From NCBI GenBank assembly GCA_905220665.1, contig CAJNAR010000153.1, positions 434,001 through 498,000 on the forward strand: a stretch of 64,000 bases of DNA. Direction: 5' to 3'. This document shows positions 31,901 to 42,033 of this stretch, in pieces. The stretch's first letter is position 1. Every line of letters begins with the position of its first letter. Both the position numbers and the translations under genes were made by a program. The DNA comes from Albugo candida. Lineage: Eukaryota > Oomycota > Peronosporomycetes > Albuginales > Albuginaceae. The notes beneath the pieces are model-generated. The model saw nothing but the letters and a program-made list of their open reading frames with translations. It did not search any database and had not been told where the DNA came from.

Positions 31901-33942
31901 CGAAATCAAACGATATTCCAACTTTAGAGGAGCTTTAGCACGTCTGGAAGAAGCAGAACGATTTTTGGTGAGCATGTGTGCGATACCTCGTGTGCTAGAA
32001 AAGGTCCGAACCCAGAGAGAATGCCTTCTATGAACGTTTTGATCCAATCGTTCGTCAAATGCCAGGTCGAAAGTATGCTGTTTGTTGCTCAGTTTCCATA
32101 TCAAGCACAAGAGATTCAAAACCGTGTCACTATCTTGACCAAAGCTTGCTACCAAATTTTGAACAGCGAACGACTGGCACGATTTTTTGAACTCATACTT
32201 GCGACTGGAAACGCGCTGAATCAGGGTACTGACCTCGAAGACGCACAAGGAGTTACTTTGGCATCTTTGATCAAAGTAAGCTTCCTCTACTCGTCGGATG
32301 CCTTCTCGTTATTGATTGTGCGTACAGCTTTCAGAGACCAAATCCATTGACCAGAAAACAACACTGCAGGAATTTCTTGTGAATTTGATTCATGTACACT
32401 TTGTATCGTTTTCAGTTGGAATTTCGTCTCATATAAAGTTGGCTTAGGATCGTGGCGAAGATGACATTCTCAAGTTTATTGATGATCTTGATGCTATTGG
32501 TGCCGCAAAACGATACTCACAGCTTCAGTGCGTTTCACAGCAGCAAGAAATATTACGTGGAATTACAAAGCTGAAAAAGGAGCTTCAAGCCGAACTGATA
32601 TCCGACAAAGCGCAACATGCCATGGTCCAAAAGCAACGATCCGCCCAAAGTGCATCTCTGATAAGAAGCTCAACAGATCAAATAAGTGCTGTCGCGAAAT
32701 TGAGTCAATCGAAAGCGAACGATAGTGATAACGACAGTCGCATCAATCCTCAGGCTGCCTTGCTTGCAGCAATACGTCAGCGTAAAGGACCAAATGCTGC
32801 TCGCGATGAGGTTGACGTTGTACCATCCGAAGAGATCGCGTCTGCAAAGCCAAACAGACTCAATCCACATTCGGCTTTATTGGAAAGCATTCGTGATGCT
32901 AAAACATCAGTATCGTCTGGGTCGCTCGCAAAAGCTGCGCAATTGAGCACGGATAAGCCACCGAGAGCAGCGCTTTTAACTTCCATTAAAAACGCGACGA
33001 GGTCAAAAGTCGAAAGGAATACAACGAATTCGTTGAGTGAATCAGACAAGCAACCGATCGCGCCGTATGACGCAGATAAAAATCCTTTTCTGAAAAGTAT
33101 CGGTACCAAATTATCGGAAATCCAAGCTGTTTACGACGATATTGACCTGAAAGTTGAAAGCATGATAACTGCGTGGGAAGCAACAGCCAGATACTTTGGT
33201 GAAGCTTCAACAACCTCTTCCGATCACGTCTTTCTTCTTCTTAATCGGTTGATACTGGATATGAGGACAACACAACTCAAAAGGCATCGCCAAAGGATTC
33301 ATCATCCCACCTTTCCAGCAAGTCTTGGTACGTTCTCCTTGACTGTTATGAGTGCATTATCTGAGTCTTTTTCGTATCGTAGAAGTTGGACATCAGATTG
33401 TGACAAAATACGGTGCTGGAGTAGTGTTGACGATACGCCGCTTGGAACGCAAGATAGAAGTTCGCTTTCCCTGGAGCCAAGAATGCTTCTTGCAGCCAAG
33501 TGCACTGCTTGGAATTGGAGATCGTGTTTGGTGCAAACTGTTTGGTATTGGATTCATCCGCGAAACGCTTTATTCAAAAGGATTTTGCTGTGTTCGAGTT
33601 CCTTTCGGCTTTGGATTCATTCGGACCAGTGACATCAGTTACCATTGGAATAATATGCTTCATCAGAAACAATGGGATTTATTGACATCTCATGAGCTTA
33701 CGCGTCACTCCAACTTCTTTCCGGGTGACCTTGTCCGCACTCCTTTTGGAATCGGTACAGTGCGTTCTATTTCACAAAGGAGAAGAATGTACGCGCCAAA
33801 GAATAGCTCAAATGGATGTGAATATGTCGTGAGATTCGATGTATTGGAATCTCATGAGCGAGAATGGTCGGAGAGTCTTTCAAGTCCGCAAGGATACTGT
33901 TTGTCGACTGGATTGACGTTGCAATACACTATCCAATTATAA
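28940..33942 (+). CDS. FYVE-FH2 formin with WH2-like insertion and FGxGxV repeats
   Basis: One long gene with introns at 29693-29751, ~31134-31190, ~31443-31500, a 54-bp intron after codons IPRVLEK (~32000), ~32276-32325, ~32390-32450 and near 33328. The start is taken at the in-frame ATG 28940; the frame is open a little further upstream. The N-terminal ~700 residues are unrecognised and helical. A FYVE-type zinc finger follows (CALCMTIFSYFG, CPSCHQIVCVECSRHR, RVCDRC); the basic RRHHCR patch of classical FYVE fingers is not conserved. A helix of the form MEKYFKMLSVGVP precedes the actin-nucleating FH2 domain (LRKIHWTSLE, AERFLVSMCAIPRV, LILATGNALNQGT, LSETKSIDQKTTLQEFLV, ARYFGE). Three WH2-like motifs (NPQAALLAAIRQRKG, NPHSALLESIRDAK, PRAALLTSIKNA) sit inside FH2. 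The C-terminus has three GDxVxTxFGxGxVR-type repeats. By inference it nucleates actin at a phosphoinositide membrane. Confidence 0.75.
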
Positions 33943-34133
33943 AGGGCATTTTGAGGCAAAAGAGAGACTGTTTTTATGTATACCGGTGCATCCACTCGAT
34001 ATATAAACACACGAAATGCTAAAGGGTGTAGATAGCGCGCTGCGCATCAGTTTTGACGGCGAAAAGCAGCAGGCAATAGAGCCTTTAGCGATCATAAGCA
34101 CAGATATGAGATTTGTATTTTATCCAATCGTAG

Positions 34134-34186
34134 CTTGGTATTGCAAGTTCCACCAATCACAAGGTTTGGATTTGAATGCCGCCAAT
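34134..34186 (+). promoter_or_regulatory. Three CCAAT boxes upstream of histone H2B
   Basis: CCAAT occurs at 34134-34138, 34153-34157 and 34182-34186, all in the same orientation, 90-140 bases before the H2B start codon. Multiple CCAAT boxes bound by NF-Y are typical of histone promoters in many eukaryotes. Binding here is inferred. Confidence 0.55.
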
Positions 34187-34274
34187 CTAATTACAGCAGC
34201 GTTCCTTAACTTACCTGGCAACTTTACGCGATAAACACAATTATTAACGCCACTCACTTTTATATTTTATCACA

Positions 34275-34637
34275 ATGGCAAAGATCCCAAGCAAAAAGGC
34301 AGCAAAAGTATCGGCTGAAGGCGAGACAAAGAAGGCAAAAGGAGGAAAAGGAAAGAAACGTGTAGAATCATATGGGACGTACATTTACAAGGTGCTGCGC
34401 CAAGTGCACCCAGAAGTTGGAATTTCAAGACGCGCAATGTCCATCATGAACTCTTTTATCAACGATATTTTTGAACGAATTGCCACTGAAGCAGGAAAAT
34501 TGTCACGAACTAACCAGAAGGCTACTCTTTCGAGTCGTGAAATCCAAACATCCGTACGACTTATGCTGCCAGGTGAATTGGCCAAACACGCCGTCTCTGA
34601 AGGAACCAAAGCAGTCACCAAATTCACAACAGCATGA
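34275..34637 (+). CDS. Histone H2B
   Basis: 120 aa, no intron. A short basic N-terminal tail ([11 protein letters not shown] ... KGGKGKKR) is followed by the histone fold: [80 protein letters not shown]. The lysine ubiquitinated in other eukaryotes (AVTKF) is present near the C-terminus. H2B pairs with H2A in the nucleosome. No H2A gene lies next to it in this window. Confidence 0.97.
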   Translation: MAKIPSKKAAKVSAEGETKKAKGGKGKKRVESYGTYIYKVLRQVHPEVGISRRAMSIMNSFINDIFERIATEAGKLSRTNQKATLSSREIQTSVRLMLPGELAKHAVSEGTKAVTKFTTA

Positions 34638-34873
34638 TTTCCGATCAGTCTGTTTTGTCGGTGAATGTTTACAATAAAGAACGATTCAACGCATTATTTC
34701 GCAAATTTACCGTTTTGTGAGTAATGGCAGAGGATTTATTAGCGCACTGATCAACTGAGTATATTTCTAGTTGTATTCACACAAATTCTTCCTAATATTT
34801 GCATAAAAAACATTTTTGCTTTACGCATTTAAATTTTTTGTTGTTTGTTCATTTGCTCCATCATCCTCACGCT

Positions 34874-35863
34874 CTAAAGTGGTTCGCCTGAACGTAATTC
34901 AAATCCTGACGAATGACTCTCACTAACGCACGATCGCTCGGATTGTAGAAAGTGGGTTCCTCGTTCTAATAATTGCTGCTGTAACTGCGGGTCCTTGAGT
35001 ATCGGAATAAATCGCGATAAAATCCATCGACATTGAGAATGTGTAAAGTCTCGGTATAAATACTGCTCATAAAACTTGGAGACATCTTTGCTCATCTTCA
35101 GCTGACGGACTTCTTTTCGAAACTGCTTGAAAACGGTCACAGATAATCGCTTTGTGAGATATTCTTGCAACTCTGCCTTCAATTTGCTCCGTGTCTTGTA
35201 ACATGCACATTTCAGACCCACGCACTGTCCTTTTTCTAACGATTTTCCAAGACACATTATCTTCTCTACTTTCTTCCCGCGTCCACACTTTGAGGAAGTA
35301 TACGATATACTAGATCGATGAACGGATGGATAGATGCGGTAACATCTCATATGCGTATCGGCCTCGATGAATTCGCCCAAAATGTGTGATCCATACCCGG
35401 AATGAAAATCTGCCACATTCGTGAACGTCAAAATCCGCTGAAGATAATGATCTAGGTCTTTACGTCGTCGGTGGAGAAATCGTATGGTCTTATCTTGTCT
35501 CAGGAACACATGAACGTGACGAATAGGGGCAAATAATACCGTCACCATCATCTTGGAGTATGACGACTTTGACTTCCGCATTTCTGCATCAAATGTTTCA
35601 AACTCTTCATACGAGCGCCAAATACTCCACTCATGTACTAACTGCTTGCTATCCGACTGATTCGCACTTTTACCGCTTTTATATGTCTCCAAAGGCTGCT
35701 TATACTGACAGTAGATCTCATACTACACCAAGAAGGCTTAGAACAAGCTTACAATACAAGAATGAATGTGACGTACCGTGGCTGGCGTTAGCTCATCTTT
35801 TCCTCTTCGTGCACTTCTTACCGTAACTGTAAGAGGAATCGGCTGAGGAAGTTCGAGCATCAT
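34874..35863 (-). CDS. PX-domain protein
   Basis: Two exons: 35777-35863 (29 codons, MMLELPQPIPLTVTVRS) and 34874-35722, split by a 54-bp GT-AG intron; 312 aa. The first ~140 residues form a PX domain: YEIYCQYK, VHEWSIWRSYEEFETFDAEM (the RxYxxFxxL signature) and RRRKDLDHYLQRILTF. PX domains bind PI3P and target proteins to endosomes. A cysteine-containing basic middle segment (CLGKSLEKGQCVGLKCAC) and a helical C-terminus follow. It is not a full sorting nexin with a BAR domain. No close family name can be given. Confidence 0.75.
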
Positions 35864-36120
35864 CTACAAAGCGAAAGAACCAATGCGTTGACCTTTGTCA
35901 ACTTTGTCGGTCAGAGTCATAGAGTAACCCCAATCCTTCCCCATGCCTTTTCTATGTGATGACGCATTTCGACATCATTACTAACTGCAGCTGAATATAA
36001 AGTTAACAGATACGAATGTTTGTACTGCATAGTAATATGTAAGCAATCTCTACTTAAGGAGACGATTTATTCGCAATTGCGTGGTCAATCTTTGCAATCA
36101 GTTTTTCAAAATCATTTCGA

Positions 36121-39100
36121 TCAAGCGATGCGCCGATGCCATTTGCAATTAGGCTCACAATATGGCGCTTGCTGTAATGTTCCTATCGTACGAAAAGAAT
36201 CAATAAAGTTTCCTGGAAGCAAGTCGCGATGCCTTACTTTATGCTCGCGAATCCACTGGATCAAGTCTTGTTCGAAGAAGAAAAACGCTTTTATATAATC
36301 GTTGATGTATACGCGAGCATATTTGGAAAGCCTTTGTTCCACGTGATGCACTAAATCAAGCCCTTTCAATAGCGCTTGTAGATCCATCATCATCAAGGCT
36401 CGTCCTTGTAATGTGCACTTTGTAGCCTGTGAGAATCCATCCAAAAGCGTTTGAAACACAAATTGGACGAGATGCGACCAAATCTGATCACGTGTGTACG
36501 ATGGAAGTGCGCCATCTCCAACCACCTGCAGGCCACCAAATATTTCCCCACATCTTCTGACAATCTCAACAATGTAAGCGTTTGACTGTTTTGTAACAAA
36601 GGATAGATCCCAGTTGACATTCTTGATGGCTTCCAGAATGCGCACATCTTGACATAGTTTATGAATGGTGATGATGTACAAGTAATCGCGTAATTGACTT
36701 GATGCCTGCTCATTCCGTGAATAGATTTCCCGGCAAATGGTCGAGTGCCGGGTGCCCAAATACGATCCAATCCAGGGCTCCATGGTTTGTAACATTTTCA
36801 GCTGACTCCTTAAACCCTCGATCGCTACGGACTTTTCTGCAATGGCAAACATGTTGTTCTCATTTGCATGCTCCATACACACTGGTGCGCAAGCCAAGAG
36901 GTGGAAGACAAGCGGGACTCGCTGATTGTTGTAACACTTTTCAGTTCGATTTTGGACCAACTTAAGTGGGATTGAAACAGTACAAAAAACCTTCTCTTCA
37001 AATGAGTCATTTTTTCCGAGGCGGTAAACCATTTGACGTAAATGGCAAACTTGGTCTGAAAAAGTTCGATGATCGAATAGGGTCTTCACATTATCAGGAG
37101 AGCTGAATGCTGTGAAAACATACAGAAACTGAAGCTCAAATAGCTTGTTGAGATGGAGAAATGCGTCCCAAGCAATCTGAGGTAATTTCTCCATTATTTT
37201 CAGATAGATTCCAAATAATCTAACAGCACGATGAAATGAGTGGAAAGCCCAAGCTGATCCGAACACGCATTACCGGCAGAATCCTGATAAAGTGGAAGTG
37301 TTGAGAATAAATTCTTCGTGCTGTATATTTTGGTGTTTCACTTCAACCGGTGATGCACAATCCATTATTTTGGCTGACGAAAGATCGATATCAGTCGATA
37401 CATCATCGCAAATATCCAATGAAGATGCTGAAATCATTGAATGGAACGGATTTCCGTACTTGTGGAATGAAGGAAGAACATGACGTTCATGTATCGCATT
37501 ACTTGTTGGAGCATGTGACATATCGTAAGGGTGTAGACGCAAGTGACTTCGCTGCTCAATGAGATGATGTAGCCATTCTTCCGACCCAGGAATCGTCAGA
37601 TCTGACGTTCCGATTTGTGTAAACTCGCAATCTACTTTTCGCCAGCTTTCAGTGTCGAGAAGCATCCGCATAAGCTCAATATTTTCTGCATGTAAACTGG
37701 AGAGATATTGCTCACACTTGAGGTGTACTATCGAACGAAGTCTATATCACAATGAGTGTAAACTCAGAATTGTAACAATGTACTTGATAGTCCTACCGTG
37801 CACACGGTACACCTGTGAATTCTTCTCCGATTTCAAGAAACTTTGTTGTGCATTCAGCAATCACAACGATCTGTGCAAGCGTGTACTTGCTATGTATATA
37901 CAAGTAATCCAAGTATTCTCCCATCATCTGCTGCATAAATTCCCAAACAACCTTCCTGTATCGAAGCAACTCCATCCCTATTTCGCATAATTTTTGGTTG
38001 TAACAGGCTCCGCTCGATGTTGCCGTGGTAAGTCTTTCTTGGAGAGAATACGTGTGTTGAGATCCGTTACTTATCCGACGTCCTTGCTCCTTTTCCTCGC
38101 TATGAACTGTATCCTCGACAGTTTCGTGATCCTCATCATCATCGTCGTCATCATCATCTTCCATACCACATCGATGCAAATATTCCATGCTATCATTTCT
38201 CGGATTGAAAGGATCACGATGCCACTGAACTAACAGGTAATATGAGTAAATCAAATTCGTCAGTTGCTCATACGCGTTGACCAGCTTTGATACAGTAGAA
38301 GCTGTTGTCGGATCAGTTCTCTCAAAGCCAGGTCGTAAGCCATACTCATCACTGCCCAATTGTGGGTGTGTTTTTGTTTCGTATTTTGTCGCTAATGATG
38401 CAGTATCCTTTGACTGCTCATGTCGTAAGCTCTGCCACAAAAGGTTCATCTCCTTTTTGGTGATCATGTGAATCCAACGAATGAGTGATTCTGGTATACT
38501 GGACAGAATCTCACACAAGCTCTCACTTGTGAAATCCAAACCAAGATCTTCTGCATGATCTGCCAATGTTATGTAACCTTGTAATAGCTCACGGTATGTA
38601 CGGGGTTCAAAAGCCTCTGCTGTTTTTCCGAGAGACTATGACATTCACAATCAGCTGTGGCTTGAACGCAGCAGAGAGGATGCTTTAGCGTACCAGCTCA
38701 AATTGTTCTTTCAGGACCGACACAAAGTCATGGGTCCGATTATTCAAGTTACTCAAAATCGAAACATTCTGAAGATGATCTCTTGCCAATGTATCACGTA
38801 GATCGAAGCAAATTTCCACCTAAAAATACCACAGGACAAGTCAGCGAATATCGTGAGCACATTGCGCAAGCTAACCGCAGCCATGAATTGACTCTTTGCC
38901 AAAGCTTCTCTCATTAGCGTTTCCTTCTCGAAGCAGTTTCTTATCTCTTGTACGTATGCAAATATCTGCATAATGATACAGCTGATGCAGTAACACCACT
39001 CATCATCGAAGCGACATCTTCATACCTCTTCCATCCTGTTCCGTTTTTGTCTAATGCGGATACTGCGCAGCATGCTGACGATACATTTCTCATTCGCGGA

Positions 39101-39519
39101 GGCAAGTAATCTTCGCCCGTTTTTCACATGAATTAGAGTTTGAAGAACTTCGATATCTACCTTTTGAACCAAAGTCATCCCTTCGATAAGAGAAGCAGAG
39201 TTTTGATGCACTTGTTGGGCCAATTTCTTTCGTATGACATCTTTTGCGTCATCCACTGCACATAGTTCCACTACAAAAAATTCATCCAATCGAGTTCTAC
39301 TTTGGGGTACTCTTTCCTGTAGCACGTCCATTTAGTCAAATAAATCTGCTCAGAAATATAGTTCATTACGAGTGTATACTGAATGGGATCAAATGATTGA
39401 GTGTAATATCGTGGATCCAGATCTTGAAGAACATCTTTTGTGATCTGCGGAACAAGGATAGACGCCGAGTTTGGGTCGTATCCCGTTCGGTGTACTGCGT
39501 CCACTGTGATCGTATCCAT
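36121..39519 (-). CDS. VPS50: VPS50/syndetin homologue (EARP complex)
   Basis: Minus-strand, multi-exon. Coding blocks run from ~39519 through 39270, 39300-39020, 38970-38700, 38570-37790, 37670-37270 and 37266-36121. The N-terminal part has the Vps54_N-type block ITKDVLQDLDPRYYTQSFDP followed by IQYTL. The C-terminal block has RLSKYARVYINDYIKAFFFF then EQDLIQWIREH, as at the end of syndetin. VPS50 replaces VPS54 in the EARP tether with VPS51-53 and supports endosome recycling. An acidic run of about eight Asp is encoded at 38128-38162. The start MDTITVDAV at 39519 is the first good ATG; the frame is open further upstream to 39617. Confidence 0.75.
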
Positions 39520-39845
39520 TCATCAACTTGAAGCTGATAGCGATACTTAAATGAGTATGCCTTACTTAACGAGAATTGTTTATATTTGAAAAACTTTGCG
39601 ACATCGACTTTTAGCATGAAATTCGATTTTTGAACGGCTTATCGATGACTTGATTATTTTCTATTCAACATGACGAAGTTTGTCGTCACAACTAATATAT
39701 CTTGATTGTGCAATAAGATACTCTACTTGGGTGTGTTAGCTCATCTTAACAAGGTTCCGTGTACCCGTGAGTTTCAAGAGTTTATTGGAGCTACTTTACA
39801 ATAATGCATCGTAGACTTGTCAATAGTTCCTCGTGATTTTCTGAA

Positions 39846-40376
39846 GTGTTGATCGCAGTAAAAGGATCGTCAAATCTATCATCTGGCATCTGGCATCCGG
39901 CTGATATGCTGCATGAGTTGTTTATCCCGAGGCATCCTTGGCGATGGAATCGCCTTTTTTATAAATGCTTTGACAGATTACCTACAAAGCACCCGAATGA
40001 TACAGACAGTGAGCTTTTACGTTCTCTCTGCGAGCCTGAACGAATATATCGCATGTGGTATTGCTTATCCACATTGAAACATCCGATAATGGCTATTTTG
40101 CCTTTGCTGTGATTCAAATTGGCATCTGGCACGAAAAGGGAGAAGAATATTGACGATTTCATACCAATCATCTGTATATCTTCAACCCTTTATTTAATGT
40201 ATCAGCAAGACAACGCTAGTATTCACGTATCTCATAGTAGCAAAAAGTTTCTGATAAAAGACCTACCATGTACGCATGGTCGCGTGATGATGCACATCAA
40301 CTACGAATACAGTCTTTCAACCGTCCTTTCTGAAAACATCAGTTTTGATAAAGTCGAAGCAAAAGCGTAATATTAC
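39846..40376 (+). mobile_element. Tc1/mariner-type transposase relic
   Basis: Two frames, 39846-40112 and 40119-40370, appear to be pieces of one decayed gene. The second contains YQQDNASIHVSHSSKKFL, which matches the FQQDNAPxHxS region around the second catalytic Asp of Tc1/mariner DDE transposases. The rest of the catalytic domain and terminal inverted repeats are not seen. The surrounding 39640-40690 interval has no other supported gene. Confidence 0.55.
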
Positions 40377-40691
40377 GTTGGCTTTATAGTAAAGTTCATC
40401 AATTAGACGATATAGTCTTCCCTTCAACTTCATATAGACAGATTGATTCCTTTGTACAATGCGACTCGAATTGACGGGCGAACAGACAACTTCTCTTTCA
40501 TATCAATTTCGCTTGAATGTTGAATGATGAACATTGTAGCTGAAGTATTTGAAAGCTAAGACGCCTAATATCCCATGTTAGCTGACGGAGGCATTTTCGT
40601 GCATTACGTTGCCCAATTTGACCATGCTAAAAATATAATATGTCCATGAAGTAGACCTTAATAACTGAAATACTGATTTGCAGCATTAGTC

Positions 40692-41429
40692 ATGGAGAAA
40701 AGTGACTGGTTTTATCTGAATGTTCGTCGACTGGGCTTGATTTCTGCTTGCAGCATTATTATATCATTAGCTCTCCATGTCGTCTTACTCGTCCGTGTTC
40801 GTATACACCCTGGAAAATCAAAGTCGCAAACAAAGACTGAGAACACAACAGATGCTTTAATTGTTCGATATCATTTTCGCTGCATCCAGATTTTCACAGC
40901 AACTCTGCAAATTCTTCAGCTATATTTAATGGGGATCCTGCTTCCTCAATCCACATTATTTGGTCCAACGTACTACCTGTCTCTAAGCCGACCGATATTT
41001 AACATAGTCATCTCGGGTGTGCTCAACAACGTACACAAAAACACATTTTATCGGGTGGTCAGTATCCTATTTTGCTGTCAAATCACAGTAATTGGCCTCC
41101 TTTCAGACCTGTCGTTAAGCCTGATTACTGAGTGTGTCAGTAGCAAAGGATCCACATGTTCTCGTGCTTTGGATACCGTCTTGCTTGATTCTGTTACACT
41201 GTCCCATTTGCGGCTGCATGATACCGGGTCAGTATTCCTCAGCATTTGGCTCACATTCGAAATTGCTCTAATTTGCATTTTATGCCCATCGTTCCGATTC
41301 AACGCCAATAAACCACACACTTTGATCATGAAATGTCAATGGAGCAGAAAAATCTCATCCACTCATCCAGCTCACAATGTCGTAGAGACGACGATTGATG
41401 TTCCTCTTGGACAATGTACCTTGAGCTAA
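40692..41429 (+). CDS. Multi-pass membrane protein, unrecognised
   Basis: 245 aa, single exon, starting MEKSDWFYLN. Hydrophobic segments: LISACSIIISLALHVVLLV (residues ~15-33), FTATLQILQLYLMGILL (~72-88), RPIFNIVISGVL (~103-114), VSILFCCQITVIGLLSDLSL (~126-145) and VFLSIWLTFEIALICILC (~183-200). That is about five helices, with a Cys-containing loop (ECVSSKGSTCSR) between the last two. Small exons on either side are possible. No family is recognised. Confidence 0.5.
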   Translation: MEKSDWFYLNVRRLGLISACSIIISLALHVVLLVRVRIHPGKSKSQTKTENTTDALIVRYHFRCIQIFTATLQILQLYLMGILLPQSTLFGPTYYLSLSRPIFNIVISGVLNNVHKNTFYRVVSILFCCQITVIGLLSDLSLSLITECVSSKGSTCSRALDTVLLDSVTLSHLRLHDTGSVFLSIWLTFEIALICILCPSFRFNANKPHTLIMKCQWSRKISSTHPAHNVVETTIDVPLGQCTLS

Positions 41430-41869
41430 TCAAAAGTAAGATGACTTGTGAGAGTCGTAGTTTGAACGAGATGAACAGAGAATGGTGACTAAGAAGAGAA
41501 TAATTACGCATGCATTGCTATTTGCTCTGCGTTTGCCTATATTAAACTACATTGTATTTGTCGGTGTCGAGCTGTACTTCTTGAAAGAAAAGTTGTCGTC
41601 CTTGGACTATCGGTATAAATGCTACCAGCCATGTGCTATATATCAAGTTATCAGTCACTTGAATGACTATAACCGCAAAATACTACATCTAGTAGTCCTG
41701 TAATGAAAAAAAGCAAAATTCTACGGAGTATGCAAGGATAGAATGGTAAACTACACGTATAGCACAATCACTTATATTAATTACAATTAGGTGTTGACAC
41801 TTGAATCACTAGCAACTAAACAGCTACTTCATACATCCACAATCTTCAAGCTTCGTTTGTATCGCATGC

Positions 41870-42030
41870 ATCCATAATGACGTAATGGGGTCATTGCATG
41901 GATGCATCTGATATCCATGGAATTTAGAGTAATGACGTAATGGGGTCATGCATCTGATATCCATAGAATCTCGAACAATGACGTAATGGGGTCATTGCAT
42001 GGATGCATCTGATGTCCATGGAACCTCGCT
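41870..42030 (-). repeat. Tandem array after the second coiled-coil gene
   Basis: Three imperfect units with the core AATGACGTAATGGGGTCAT and CATGGATGCATCTGAT. They correspond to the array at 2213-2370 in reverse complement. Unit lengths differ (one lacks part of the spacer), so the two arrays have evolved separately since the duplication. Confidence 0.7.
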
Positions 42031-42033
42031 GCA

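Noticed and set aside
34016..34234. Small ORF of 72 codons before histone H2B
   Set aside because: It overlaps the three CCAAT boxes and shows no protein-like features; promoter sequence is the better reading.
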